DNA of 33,834 nt from Gemmatimonadaceae bacterium (GTDB lineage Bacteria; Gemmatimonadota; Gemmatimonadetes; Gemmatimonadales; Gemmatimonadaceae), in assembly GCA_016741895.1 (NCBI GenBank), contig JACVCT010000012.1:1-33834 (forward strand), read 5' to 3'. The notes beneath the pieces are model-generated. The model had not been told where the DNA came from, searched no databases, and worked only from the letters and a program-made list of their open reading frames with translations. Shown piece after piece: positions 9,722 through 19,928 of this stretch. The position numbers and the translations under genes are program-made. Within the stretch, counting starts at the first letter, position 1. Every line of letters begins with the position of its first letter.

Positions 9722-9949
9722 TCATGGCGGATCCAACCGAGCCAAGGCATGACTCGCTCGGCGCGGCGCCCGCGTCCGGTACAGGTGGCCTTGGCCGCAC
9801 TGCGTGCAGCGTGGGACCACGGGGAGTGTGGCAGGCGGCGCCTCAGCCCGCACCGCACGCGGTGCGGAGACCGAAACAGGCGTGAGGCGTGCGTGTAAGG
9901 CCTCGCGGATACCCGCGGCCTGAGGCAGCCAGAAGCCATAGTGACGGAC
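9722..9949 (-). pseudogene. C-terminal remnant of an IS91-like transposase
   Basis: Minus-frame reading VRHYGFWLPQAAGIREALHARL...LPVVPRCTQCGQGHLYRTRAP, with IS91-type VRHYG motif and C-terminal CxxC, ending in TGA at 9722. Confidence 0.55.
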
Positions 9950-10242
9950 TTAAGGTTGTGATAACGGGTGGATCCTGCAAACTCTGTGAGGAAATCGTGG
10001 ATCTGCGAGTGTACAGACGAAGTCGCTTCACCATCTCCATAGGGCACATCAAACTCAAGGGCGCGATAGATACCCTTGAAATCATGCCCGAGCGCCCTCA
10101 GGTCAGCGGTCGTTGGCGTGTTGAGATCGTGCTCCGCCATGTGCCGAATGATGAATACCAGTTTCATCATTCGCTCGATCCCAATCGATAGCTGAAAGAA
10201 TGCCGAATAGTACGAACCCTTGTCGCCAGGATTCGCAGGCGA
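9947..10242 (-). pseudogene. Truncated cassette-type hypothetical ORF (both ends lost)
   Basis: In-frame reading SPANPGDKGSYYSAFFQLSIGIERMMKLVFIIRHMAEHDLNTPTTADLRALGHDFKGIYRALEF...STRYHNLKSV; joins directly to the IS91-like remnant; N-terminus cut off near the res stop codon. Confidence 0.55.
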
Positions 10243-10261
10243 TTACGACCTTACCACTGCT

Positions 10262-13024
10262 TTAGCTGACCGCGAAGCGCGCGACAAGACCATCGATCGT
10301 CGCCGAGTGCAGCACCGCCTCATCCGGGATGAGCAGATAGCACCACGGTTTGCCGCCGTGCACCGCCGCGTGCGCGTTCGCGTGCTGGCACCATTCCACC
10401 GCAGCCCGCGCCTTGGCCTGCACCTCGGTGTCCTCGATCTGCTCGGGGTCCTTGATCTCCACGATCAGGCGGTTGGCTGACGTCTCGACGATAAAGTCAG
10501 GCAGATACTGGCGGTCGGCACTCCAGTAGATGCGAATGTCGGCCTTGCCTGGACGAAACCAGCGTGTGCCACGATCGGCGGAATCTTCGAGGAGCACGGC
10601 GAAGCGACGCTCACCGTCTGACTCGAATTGGACCTCGGGAAAGAGGCACCGTGCCATGTAGCCGAATCGCATCTGGCGGATACGCGCCCTATTGGTGACA
10701 GGCTCGCGGTAATTCGTGATCGGCTCGTCCCGAGCCACGGTGCGGCTGCGCCCTTCCGGCTTACTCCAACCATGGCTAATCACCGGTTCGTAGCCGGCAG
10801 GCGTTTCGTGACGATGCGCGCGCAGATGCCTGGCGATCTGGGCCGAGATGGATCGGGCGTGAAACGCGACGAGTCCGTGGAGCTTGTCCTCATCGGGCTC
10901 GTAGGGGCGAATGTGCTCTACCGCTTCGGCCGCACGCCGATACAGCAGGTCACCGTGCGCGTCGTAGTCGATGTCCGGTTCGTCGATGAGCGCACGTACG
11001 ATGTAGTTCTCGATGCGCGCCTCGGTGGCAGGCAAGCCGGCAGCGATTCGGAATTGTTCACGTGACTGTAGCTCACGCACCACGATCTCCTGCTCCGGCA
11101 GCACGAAACGCATACCCCCGTCGGGGAGCGGCACGTCGTCGTACGTGACGATGGTCTCACCCAGTGGCTGCAGGAGAATTCGGGGGATGTCGATGACAGT
11201 CCCCACGACAGCGGACAGGACCTGCGACACGACCCGTTCCACATCGACGGCGGTGGCGCTGGCGTCGCCGCCGAATTCCAGCTGTCCCTTGCTGAGCGTT
11301 TCACGCACCATCGCTGCGACGGCCGCCTGCTGCGTCGCATCGGCAAGCTGAGTGCTGCTGGGTAAGGTGCGGAACGCATCCAGGGCCCCGTACACCACCT
11401 GGCCGACTCGTGCCTCCGCGGCGCTGGCGAACAACGGCGGGGCGCTGGCCACCGGCTGAGCGACCGTCGGTGCGGCTGACGGAGGTGGCTCCACGGTGGA
11501 GGGGCTCGAAGCTGAACCCTGCACTACGACCGGCGCGCTGAGCATGGCCTCCATGGTGGGAGCCACCGTCAGCGCCACCAGCGGAGCCGCCGCATCACCC
11601 GCGCTCAGGTCGATGCGATCAATCTTGAAGGGAGAGTCGCCGCGCTCCGCCTCATCGACAATCTCCTGGAACCGGTCGTGGGCCACGATGGTCAGCCGAT
11701 CGACCGCCGGAACACCCGTCGGCTTGCCGTAAGGCAAGCGCAATCCGCGCCCGATCGACTGCTCCACGAGCGTCCGGGAGTTGGCTGCCCGGAGTGGTAC
11801 GACGGTATACAGGTTAGTAACGTCCCACCCTTCCTTGAGCATCTCCACGTGAATGACAATCTCCGTGGGCTCGGCGGCATCTTCCACCCGTAGCAGGCGC
11901 TGGATGACCTCATCCTTCTCGGCGCCGCTGCGATTGGAGTGCACCGTGATCACGCGGCCGGCATACAGTCCGCTGTGAAAGTCGGGCGCCGACATCATGG
12001 ACTGCAGATACTCGGCGTGTACGGTATCCCGGGCGATCACGAGCACGAACGGCTTTACCCGTCTCACGCCCTCGCGGTCGGCGTACGCGATGAGTTCGGC
12101 CTTCACCTGCTCGTGCAGTACCAGCGCGTCCTCCAGTTTGATGCGGTCGATGGCCTCCACATCACTGGTGTCGACCGGGTGGTTGCTGCGTCCGGCTACG
12201 GCGGGCCTTTTTACGAAGCCGTCGGCGATGGCGTTGGCCAGCCCGTAGCGATAGGCCACATTGCCGAAGGGCTCCACACGAATACCACGCTGTACCTGTG
12301 GCGTGGCGGTAAGCTCGAGTCCGAGCAGCGGATTAAGGTCATTGAGCGCCGTGGCGGCGGCGGCAGCGCGATAGCGATGCGACTCGTCCATGAGGACGAC
12401 CAGATCGGGGAGCCCGGCCAGATACTCGAAGTAGCTGGTGCCGATCGTCTCTCGCAGGGTGCGCATGCGGGCGCCTTCCTTGGAGTCGAACTTTGAGATA
12501 TTGAGTACGTTCACGAACACGCGATCCTGAAACAGATCGCCACCTGCGCCACGTACGCCGCGACCAGTGTCCCAATCCTCGGAGATCAGTTCTGGCGGGG
12601 TTGCCGCGAACTCCGGAAGGCCCGCGAAGACGTACTTGGGCGTGTTCTGGGTAAAGTCGCGCCGCAGCTTGTCGTAAATGGTGAGATTGGGCGCGACAAC
12701 GAGAAAGTCGCGGATGCCATGCACGCGATGCAGATAGGCGATCTGCGCGCCCATGAGCCGCGTCTTGCCCACGCCGGTCGCCAGCGCGAACGTCGCACTT
12801 GGGAATGCGCGATCGAACGAGGTGAGCGACGGGGCCACGGCAGTACACGCTGCGCGCTGCGCCTCGCGATCGCCGGCCTTGACGGCGGCGAAGGCTCGAC
12901 GATCGGCGTCGGCGGCGGGGAACTGCAGTGCGGTGGCCAGTTTACCCAGTGTGGCTAGCGAGTCACGCTGCGGTGCTCGGAGCGATAGCCGCTGGGCAAT
13001 CTCACGAACGGCACGCTCGTTCAT
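10262..13024 (-). CDS. res: Type III restriction enzyme, Res helicase-nuclease subunit
   Basis: Walker A ATGVGKTRLMGAQIAYL, LMDESHRY, ELTATPQ, QSIGRGLRLPYG; C-terminal PD-(D/E)xK-like LPDFIVETSANRLIVEIKDPEQ. Confidence 0.9.
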   Translation of the reverse strand: MNERAVREIAQRLSLRAPQRDSLATLGKLATALQFPAADADRRAFAAVKAGDREAQRAACTAVAPSLTSFDRAFPSATFALATGVGKTRLMGAQIAYLHRVHGIRDFLVVAPNLTIYDKLRRDFTQNTPKYVFAGLPEFAATPPELISEDWDTGRGVRGAGGDLFQDRVFVNVLNISKFDSKEGARMRTLRETIGTSYFEYLAGLPDLVVLMDESHRYRAAAAATALNDLNPLLGLELTATPQVQRGIRVEPFGNVAYRYGLANAIADGFVKRPAVAGRSNHPVDTSDVEAIDRIKLEDALVLHEQVKAELIAYADREGVRRVKPFVLVIARDTVHAEYLQSMMSAPDFHSGLYAGRVITVHSNRSGAEKDEVIQRLLRVEDAAEPTEIVIHVEMLKEGWDVTNLYTVVPLRAANSRTLVEQSIGRGLRLPYGKPTGVPAVDRLTIVAHDRFQEIVDEAERGDSPFKIDRIDLSAGDAAAPLVALTVAPTMEAMLSAPVVVQGSASSPSTVEPPPSAAPTVAQPVASAPPLFASAAEARVGQVVYGALDAFRTLPSSTQLADATQQAAVAAMVRETLSKGQLEFGGDASATAVDVERVVSQVLSAVVGTVIDIPRILLQPLGETIVTYDDVPLPDGGMRFVLPEQEIVVRELQSREQFRIAAGLPATEARIENYIVRALIDEPDIDYDAHGDLLYRRAAEAVEHIRPYEPDEDKLHGLVAFHARSISAQIARHLRAHRHETPAGYEPVISHGWSKPEGRSRTVARDEPITNYREPVTNRARIRQMRFGYMARCLFPEVQFESDGERRFAVLLEDSADRGTRWFRPGKADIRIYWSADRQYLPDFIVETSANRLIVEIKDPEQIEDTEVQAKARAAVEWCQHANAHAAVHGGKPWCYLLIPDEAVLHSATIDGLVARFAVS

Positions 13025-14760
13025 GCGTCGCCCTCGGCCAGCAGGTCCGTCTGCGGGTCGCTCTGTGCCTCACGCTTCTTCGCTTTCGCCTTGGCCTTCC
13101 GCGATTGGGCCTGCCCAGGGGCACCGCTCTCTTCGGGTTGGGTTGTGGTGCTTTCCGTGTCATCGGCTGCCGATACGGGCGCGTCGGGCAGGGCCGCAAT
13201 GCGCAACGAGTAGTCGTCCCGCCCGAACTCGCAGCGTCCGAGGACGGCGTTGGGAAGTTTCTTGAGCGAAAGGTTGGGCCACGCCTCGGCGCTACCCAGC
13301 CACGCTCGACAGAGCACCAACAGCGAGCGGTCAGGGCCAACCGATTCGTTGAGCCACTCCAGTTGGCGCACATCGAGCGTCTGCGTGGTCACGTACAGGT
13401 AGTCGCGCTCGGTGCTCCGGCCGTGCTGCCAGAACACCTGCGGGTTGGGCTCGTAGCGGAACCCATGCAGCTTACACACGGCCTCGGCGAGCATGGTGGC
13501 GTTGTATTCGCGGCTCACCACCCAGTTGCCCCAGTGATCGCGCTCGAGCAGTGACGGCGCGAGGCGCAGGAAGCGGAACCCGCCGCCTCCTTTCCAGTTA
13601 GTTTGTGCGGTCACACCAGCCGGGTCTGCGCCATCGATGACCTTGCGCAGTCGCGGCACGCAGTGGGTGACCGCGTGGTCGCCCAGCTCGATACCGATCC
13701 AACGACGGCCCATCTTGTGGGCGACGGCGGCGGTGGTGCCGGAGCCAAGGAAGGAATCGAGGACTAGATCACCGGGATTCGTAGCGATTTCTAGGATACG
13801 AGAGATAAGTCGCTCGGGCTTCGGAGTCATGAATACCTCGTCAACAGCCTTTGAGTGAGCGAGGAGCTCCTTTTTTGCCTCTTGCGTATGTCCGACTTCC
13901 TCATGCGTCCAGATGGTCTGTGGTACCACACCTTGTTGGACATCCGTCAGGAATCGCTTAAGGCGAGGCATGTTGTCGCCTTTCTTTCCCCACCAGATGC
14001 GGTTATCTGAATCCAGTTCCCTAAACCGCTCGAACGAGATTGCCCAGAATCTTCCCTTTGGCGGCCCGTCGATAACTCGCCCAGAGGGACACACCACTGA
14101 ATAGATGCCCCTGCTATACGGATTGCGCGCTGTAAGCTGGTCGGAGATCCAAGGCCCGCGTGGATCATTATCGGCATTCTTGTAGCGATCATCCTGATTG
14201 CTTGAGCGGGGCTGAAGGTTTCGATGCCATGCCACAGCTGCCTTTGCAAAGAGAAGTACATGATCGTGGCTCACGGACAGGTGCCGGGCACTGCTCTTGG
14301 GCGCAAAGTTCTTTTGCCAGATCACGTTTGCAACGAAGTTTGCCCGCCCAAACACCTCATCGCAGAGCACCTTCAGATAGTGCGCCTCATTGTCGTCGAT
14401 GGTAATCCAGATACTGCCGTCTTCCGACAACAGCGTCCGTAGAATCTCCAGTCGGTCGCGCATCAACGACAACCAGAGCGAGTGCTCCACACCATCGTCG
14501 TAGTGCTCGAATGCGCTTCCCGTATTGTACGGCGGATCGATAAACACGCACTTCACCTTCCCCGCGTACTCCTGCTCCAGCGCCTTGAGCGCGAGCAGGT
14601 TATCTCCCTGAATGAGTAGGTTGTCGAAACGATCGTTGGGCGTAACGCGCGCCGGTGCGTGGTACGACAGCGCCGGGTCTTCGACGAGGATGCGCGGTTC
14701 GAGGCGCGGACGATCGTCTTTGCCCACCCAGGTGAGTTCCAGCTTCTGTGAGCGCGTCAT
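13021..14760 (-). CDS. mod: Type III/beta-class site-specific DNA methyltransferase (N6-adenine), Mod subunit
   Basis: DPPYNTGSAFEHYDDGVEHSLWL followed by DSFLGSGTTAAVAHKMGRRWIGIELG; 4-bp overlap with res; start MTRSQKLELTWVGKDDR at 14760. Confidence 0.9.
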   Translation of the reverse strand: MTRSQKLELTWVGKDDRPRLEPRILVEDPALSYHAPARVTPNDRFDNLLIQGDNLLALKALEQEYAGKVKCVFIDPPYNTGSAFEHYDDGVEHSLWLSLMRDRLEILRTLLSEDGSIWITIDDNEAHYLKVLCDEVFGRANFVANVIWQKNFAPKSSARHLSVSHDHVLLFAKAAVAWHRNLQPRSSNQDDRYKNADNDPRGPWISDQLTARNPYSRGIYSVVCPSGRVIDGPPKGRFWAISFERFRELDSDNRIWWGKKGDNMPRLKRFLTDVQQGVVPQTIWTHEEVGHTQEAKKELLAHSKAVDEVFMTPKPERLISRILEIATNPGDLVLDSFLGSGTTAAVAHKMGRRWIGIELGDHAVTHCVPRLRKVIDGADPAGVTAQTNWKGGGGFRFLRLAPSLLERDHWGNWVVSREYNATMLAEAVCKLHGFRYEPNPQVFWQHGRSTERDYLYVTTQTLDVRQLEWLNESVGPDRSLLVLCRAWLGSAEAWPNLSLKKLPNAVLGRCEFGRDDYSLRIAALPDAPVSAADDTESTTTQPEESGAPGQAQSRKAKAKAKKREAQSDPQTDLLAEGDA

Positions 14761-14794
14761 GCGGGTATGGTGCAATGGGGGTCTGACAGTGCGT

Positions 14795-16123
14795 TCATGG
14801 CTCAAGCAGCCACCGTGCCGCCGGCATCCACTGCAAACGGCCCGGCAACTCGCGCGCCGGCGGTGTTGGGTCCAGCGTGACCAGCACGGCGTCGGCCTCT
14901 GGATTCGCGATGGACGCTGAAAGAAGGGCGCGGACCTCACGCTCCCAGGTGTCGTCAGCAGAGGTGTCGAGGCATACCTGCACAAGCAGTGGTTCCGTGC
15001 CAGCGCGCGAGGCAAGGAAATCGACCTCCCATCCCTCTTCGGTACGGTACCAGTCGACCGCGTACCGCCGACGCTCCAACTCCAGTAGGATGGCCGTTTC
15101 CAGCGCCCGCCCGCGATGCGTGCGTCCCGCAGTCTCGTAGACCGCGATGAGTCCGGGATCCACCGGATAGACCTTGCGCGGGTTGCTCATGCGCTGCCGC
15201 TCGGAGCTGCTGTGCATGGTGATGCTGCGCAGCAGGAACGCATCCTCGAGATGGTTCACGCAATCGTACACGGTGTCCTTTCCCACGCCGATCCCCTGCG
15301 AACGCAGGCTGTCGTAGAGCTTCTTGACGGACACGCTACCGCCCGGTGTGGCCAGCAGGTGCCTTTGCAGCCAGCGCAGTGCCCGCACGTTGGTAACGCT
15401 GTGTCGCTCGATCACATCGCGCAGCACCATGGTGTCCACGTACCCGGTGAGCAGGTCGCTGCGATCGATCGGGTCTGCACGCTGCGCCTCGGGAAATCCG
15501 CCCACCGTGAGATAGCGCTGCAGCGCCTGATCTAGCACCGCGCGTTCGGTGGCGGCCAGCCGCTCCCAGGGCTCTGCAGGTTCCGACTCGGCGTGACGGA
15601 GCGTCTCGCGGAAGGAGAAGGGGTGGACGAGCACCTCCATCGCCCGGCCGCGGAGCGAGGTGGCCACTTCCTTGCTCAGCAGCTTGGACGACGATCCCGA
15701 GACCACGATCTCGACGTCTCCCGCCGCCAGCAGGCGATGCACGAGCGTCTCCCAATCGGGCACGACCTGTACTTCGTCCAAACAGAGTGTGAGCGTACCG
15801 CCCTGCCGTACGTGGGGATATCGGCGACCATGTTCCTCGACAAGCCAACCCAGGTCGGCCGCCGTGAGGCCGACGAGTCGCTCGTCCTCGAGTTCGAGGA
15901 GCAGCTGCGACTCGCGCGAGCGCCCCGCGGCGATCTGTTCGGCCATGCGGCGCAGCAGAAATGAAGTTTTCCCGCCGCGGCGCACGCCGACAACCGCCAG
16001 GGCCTTGCCGGGTATCCCGGGCACGCGCACATCACGGGCGATGCGCGGCGGGATGGCGGCCTTCATCGCTTCAGAGAGCTTATCGCGTAGTCGTTCGCGG
16101 GATACCGGCTGATCTTGGGCCAT
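14795..16123 (-). CDS. AAA ATPase with DUF4143-like C-terminal domain
   Basis: Walker A GVRRGGKTSFLLRR, LCLDEVQVVPDW, VVSGSSSKLLSKEVATSLRGRAMEVLVHPFSFRE, RTHRGRALETAILLELERR.....WYRTEEGWEVDFLA. Confidence 0.88.
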   Translation of the reverse strand: MAQDQPVSRERLRDKLSEAMKAAIPPRIARDVRVPGIPGKALAVVGVRRGGKTSFLLRRMAEQIAAGRSRESQLLLELEDERLVGLTAADLGWLVEEHGRRYPHVRQGGTLTLCLDEVQVVPDWETLVHRLLAAGDVEIVVSGSSSKLLSKEVATSLRGRAMEVLVHPFSFRETLRHAESEPAEPWERLAATERAVLDQALQRYLTVGGFPEAQRADPIDRSDLLTGYVDTMVLRDVIERHSVTNVRALRWLQRHLLATPGGSVSVKKLYDSLRSQGIGVGKDTVYDCVNHLEDAFLLRSITMHSSSERQRMSNPRKVYPVDPGLIAVYETAGRTHRGRALETAILLELERRRYAVDWYRTEEGWEVDFLASRAGTEPLLVQVCLDTSADDTWEREVRALLSASIANPEADAVLVTLDPTPPARELPGRLQWMPAARWLLEP

Positions 16124-16156
16124 CTTTCATTCCTGGAAGGACAGCTTATGGTCAGA

Positions 16157-16177
16157 CTTTCACTGCTCAAGTGAAAG
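16157..16177. promoter_or_regulatory. Perfect inverted repeat upstream of the AAA ATPase gene, candidate operator
   Basis: CTTTCACT-GCTCA-AGTGAAAG, 34 bp upstream of the ATPase start codon. Confidence 0.5.
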
Positions 16178-16235
16178 ATTACGCACCTTCCATCCTTTAG
16201 GGAAGGGAGTGTTTGCAGAAACTTCCAACGTGAGC

Positions 16236-19082
16236 TCACACCAGCCGCCACCCGACCACGAACCGTTCGCTCCAGGCGTGTTCGACCGCCATCTGCCGCT
16301 CAACCGCGGCAATCAGCTCGTCCCGACGTTCGGCGATGCGGTCCTGGGCGTCGAACAGTTCGCGCCGAGCCACGTTCCGGCGCTGTTCAAGCGCCTTGAG
16401 CGCACACTGCGCGTCCAGCTTGGCGGCCAGCGTATCGGCACCGCGGGCCACTCCTCGGGCTTCCACTATCTGCCGGTCGAGCTCCTTGAGCTCCCGCTCC
16501 AGTGACAGTCTCAGATCGTCGGCCCAGGCATCCAGTTTGGTCACCTCCTCATCGTACCAGCCGGCATTGCGACGCTCCACCTCCGCCAGCACACGTTGGC
16601 ACGCCTCCTCCCGCGCTGCCGTGACCGCGAGCGCCACGCCAGAAAACGACGCCGGTACCTCCTGCACCACATCCAGCGTGAGGAGACGACGGGCCTGCTC
16701 CCCATCGAGGACGCGGCCATCGGTGCTGACGGCCGCCAGCACGGAATGCGTCTCTGTCTGCAGTGAATGCACGGTGAACTGCCCGCACACCAGCCAGCCG
16801 CTGGCGCCGCTGAACTCGGCCAAAGCGGACACTGGCGGTTGGCGCTGGCTGAACTGCAGCGTGAGTTGGGCAGCCGGCAACTCGCGGCTGAGCGCCCGCT
16901 CGATGAGCGCCGCAGCCAATGGATGATCCGGCCGGAAGAACGCATCACCGAGCCGGTCGGCATCGGGCCAGTGCAGCGCATACCAGCCACGCGGTGCCAG
17001 GTCTCCGTGGTAGCGAAAGCGGGGCGCATCGGCAGCGAAGTCCGCGTGTCCGGCCAGCTCGTGCCGAGCCAGTGACCAGAGGGTGCGCTGGTGTGCCTCG
17101 AGGGCCTGTTGCGCCTGCTCACGATGCACGTGCAGACGGGTTTGCACGTCGTCATCGAAGTGTTCAAGCACCGCACGGCGCGTCCGCTCCATGCGGTCGA
17201 CGATCTCGGCCTCCAGTTCAGCCTGCAGCGCATCGAAGGCGGCGTGGATATCGGCGGTTGTGCGGCACGATTGGTACACCTGGGCAATCCGCCGTTCGAT
17301 GTCCACGCCGCTCTCAAGTGCACCGAGCACGCCGTCGGACGCACCAAAGACCCCCTCAAAGAGGCGGAACTTGGCCGCGAGCAGCTCAAAGACCCGCTTG
17401 TCGGCCGCGTTGGCGGTGTTCACCAGGTTGAGCACCACCACGTCGTGCTGTTGACCGTAACGATGACAACGGCCGATCCGTTGCTCGATGCGCTGCGGGT
17501 TCCATGGCAGATCATAGTTCACCACCAGCGAGCAGAACTGCAGGTTCACCCCTTCGGCGGCTGCCTCAGTGGCGACGAGGATGGTTGCCGTGTGACGAAA
17601 GGCATCGATGATGGCCGCGCGCGTGTCGGCGGCGCGGGAGCCGGAGAGTAAGTCGGTGCCGGCGTGCGCGTCTCGCCAGGCTTCGTAGCGGGCGCGGGAG
17701 ATCGGGTCGCTGTTCTGGCCGTTGAGGAACACGACCTGACCCGCATAGCCGTTGGCTTCGAGCAGGCGCACGAGATACTCCTGCGTACGGCGCGACTCGG
17801 TGAACACGACTGCTTTGCGTGCAGCACCGAGAGCCGTGGCGCGGCGGAGGGCCGACTCGAGGGCGGCGAGGAGCGCTGTGCCTTTCGCGTTGCCATCGAT
17901 GGACTCAGCCAGCGCCGCATAGCGCCGCAGTTCGGCGAGCTCGGAAGCCGGATCGGGCGCAGATGTGGTGGCGTCTGGACTATCCGTTTGGGTGAACTCG
18001 TCGTTCAGTTCATCCAGACCATCGAAGTCGCCCGAGATGGCCGCGTCGATCTGGGGAGCGTGGCTCGTTGCTGTGGCCCCGGCAATAGCCTCGAGCCGAG
18101 CCGCCAGCGCGCGCAGGGTGCCGGCAATGGCAAACGACGATGAAGCGAGCAGGCGTCGCAGCACCAGCGTGAGCAGCGCCCGCTGGCTGGGGGGAATGGC
18201 CAGCAGATCGGTACGCTGCAGGTAGGCGTTGACCAGATCGTAGAGCTGCTGTTCGGCCGCAGAGGGGGTGAAGTTCTGCGTAAGTGGAATGCGATTGGTG
18301 AACCGTACGTACTCGAGCACCTGCGAGCGCAGCGTGCGGGTGAGGACCCCACTCATCCGCTCACGCAGCCTGGCCGCCGCGGGCGCGTCGAGCGCGGCGC
18401 CGGAGCCGAAGCGGGCGCGAAAGGAGGCTTCGTCGCCAAAGCAGTGCGGGTCGACGAACGACGTGAGCCCGTACAGCTCCCAAAGGGAGTTCTGCAGCGG
18501 CGTGGCGGTAAGCAGCAGTTTGGGCGCCTGCGCTGTGGCGTCTCGTAGCGCCGCCGCAATACGGCTGCCCGGCTTGTACACATTGCGCAACCGATGCGCT
18601 TCGTCGAACACGACCAGATCCCACATCACACCTGCCACCGATGCCGCGCGGCCGGCGGCAAACTGATACGACGCGACCAAGATGGCGTCGGTACGATCCA
18701 GCGACTGTGTGCGCTGATCGAGGATCTCCGCGGGGAGGCCAAACTTCTGCCGGAGCTCCTCGACCCACTGCTTGCGCAGGGTTGCCGGAACAATCAGCAA
18801 GATACGGCGGCGGCGCTCGGCCCAGCGCTGCGCGATGACAAGTCCCGCCTCAATAGTCTTGCCAAGTCCCACTTCATCGGCAAGAATGACCCCGCGCGCG
18901 AGCGGGGAGCGCATGGCGAAGAGCGCCGCGTCGACCTGGTGCGGGTTGAGGTCGACCTTGGCGTTGGCAATGGAGCGGGCGAGGTCGGACACCGTCCCGG
19001 TTGCCTCGCTGGCAACGAGCTGGAGCGCCCACCAGGCGGAGTGGTAGTCGGTGGTGAGGGGTGCGTCTGGAGACCCGCGCAT
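16236..19082 (-). CDS. SNF2-family helicase associated with restriction-modification
   Basis: VDLNPHQVDAALFAMRSPLARGVILADEVGLGKTIEAGLV, DEAH, LLLTATPLQNSLWELYGL, QRIGRCHRYGQ. Confidence 0.9.
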   Translation of the reverse strand: MRGSPDAPLTTDYHSAWWALQLVASEATGTVSDLARSIANAKVDLNPHQVDAALFAMRSPLARGVILADEVGLGKTIEAGLVIAQRWAERRRRILLIVPATLRKQWVEELRQKFGLPAEILDQRTQSLDRTDAILVASYQFAAGRAASVAGVMWDLVVFDEAHRLRNVYKPGSRIAAALRDATAQAPKLLLTATPLQNSLWELYGLTSFVDPHCFGDEASFRARFGSGAALDAPAAARLRERMSGVLTRTLRSQVLEYVRFTNRIPLTQNFTPSAAEQQLYDLVNAYLQRTDLLAIPPSQRALLTLVLRRLLASSSFAIAGTLRALAARLEAIAGATATSHAPQIDAAISGDFDGLDELNDEFTQTDSPDATTSAPDPASELAELRRYAALAESIDGNAKGTALLAALESALRRATALGAARKAVVFTESRRTQEYLVRLLEANGYAGQVVFLNGQNSDPISRARYEAWRDAHAGTDLLSGSRAADTRAAIIDAFRHTATILVATEAAAEGVNLQFCSLVVNYDLPWNPQRIEQRIGRCHRYGQQHDVVVLNLVNTANAADKRVFELLAAKFRLFEGVFGASDGVLGALESGVDIERRIAQVYQSCRTTADIHAAFDALQAELEAEIVDRMERTRRAVLEHFDDDVQTRLHVHREQAQQALEAHQRTLWSLARHELAGHADFAADAPRFRYHGDLAPRGWYALHWPDADRLGDAFFRPDHPLAAALIERALSRELPAAQLTLQFSQRQPPVSALAEFSGASGWLVCGQFTVHSLQTETHSVLAAVSTDGRVLDGEQARRLLTLDVVQEVPASFSGVALAVTAAREEACQRVLAEVERRNAGWYDEEVTKLDAWADDLRLSLERELKELDRQIVEARGVARGADTLAAKLDAQCALKALEQRRNVARRELFDAQDRIAERRDELIAAVERQMAVEHAWSERFVVGWRLV

Positions 19083-19242
19083 GCGAGGGAATGTACTCTG
19101 TAGTCAGGCCGATCGTTTCGCTCTGCTCTGCCATCACTATCTGTCTCCAGCATGCGATAGCTTGTCGAGCACTTGCAGCGCGCGGCGGAACACGCGTGCT
19201 GCTGACTAGAAATCGCCGGAACCTCCAAGCTCGATCAGCCAG

Positions 19243-19915
19243 CCGTAGAAGGCGCCATCCCCTCACGATTGCCGATCAGCACACGCGTTTCCTCCTCACC
19301 TGTCGGGGACTCCTCTCCACCAAAGGCGTCGGCGTCAAACCGTTCTTCGAGCGCGCCTTCCGCGAATATGGATTGCCGTTGGCCATCCGCACGGACAACG
19401 GGGTGCCGTTCGCCACGACCGGTATTCATGGCCTGTCACAGATCAACGTCTGGTGGATGCGGCTCGGCATTCAGCATCAACGCATCCATCCGGGACGAGC
19501 GCAGCAGAACGGCGCGCATGAACGCATGCATCGGACGCTGAAGCGTGCCGCCATTCGTCCGCCACGGGCCAATGCCGCCGCGCAGCAGCGGGCGTTTGAC
19601 GCCCTCCGGCGCGACTACAACACGGAACGCCCCCACGAGTACCTGGGTGGGGAGACGCCGTCTGCACATTGCGCGACGTCGCCCCGTGCCTATCCGAAGC
19701 AGCTCCCGGTCCAAGAATACCCCGGGCACTTCCTGGTGAAGAAGATCACGACCGGTGGAACGTTTCGCTTCCAACATCGACTGCCATTTATCGCGCAGTC
19801 GCTCACAAACCACCACATCGGACTGGAAGAGACAGACGACGGCATCTGGTCGATCTTCTTCAACACCGTCCTCTTAGCCAAGCTCGACGAACGGGACTAC
19901 ATCATCCGCGGGTAA
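19243..19915 (+). pseudogene. 5'-truncated transposase (IS481-like integrase core)
   Basis: HPLTIADQHTRFLLTCRGL...FREYGLPLAIRTDNGVPFATTG...RIHPGRAQQNGAHERMHRTLK...YNTERPHEYLGG; N-terminal HTH region absent. Confidence 0.75.
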
Positions 19916-19928
19916 CCCGTTCTCAAGT

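Noticed and set aside
9286-10170. 294-aa minus-strand ORF as a single gene
   Set aside because: It reads through a truncated cassette ORF into out-of-frame IS91-like and attC sequence; better explained as a chimeric artefact
10262-19082. DISARM or BREX system
   Set aside because: SNF2 helicase and MTase are present, but no drmA/drmB/drmC-like, pglZ or brxC-like genes were seen; type III Mod/Res fits better
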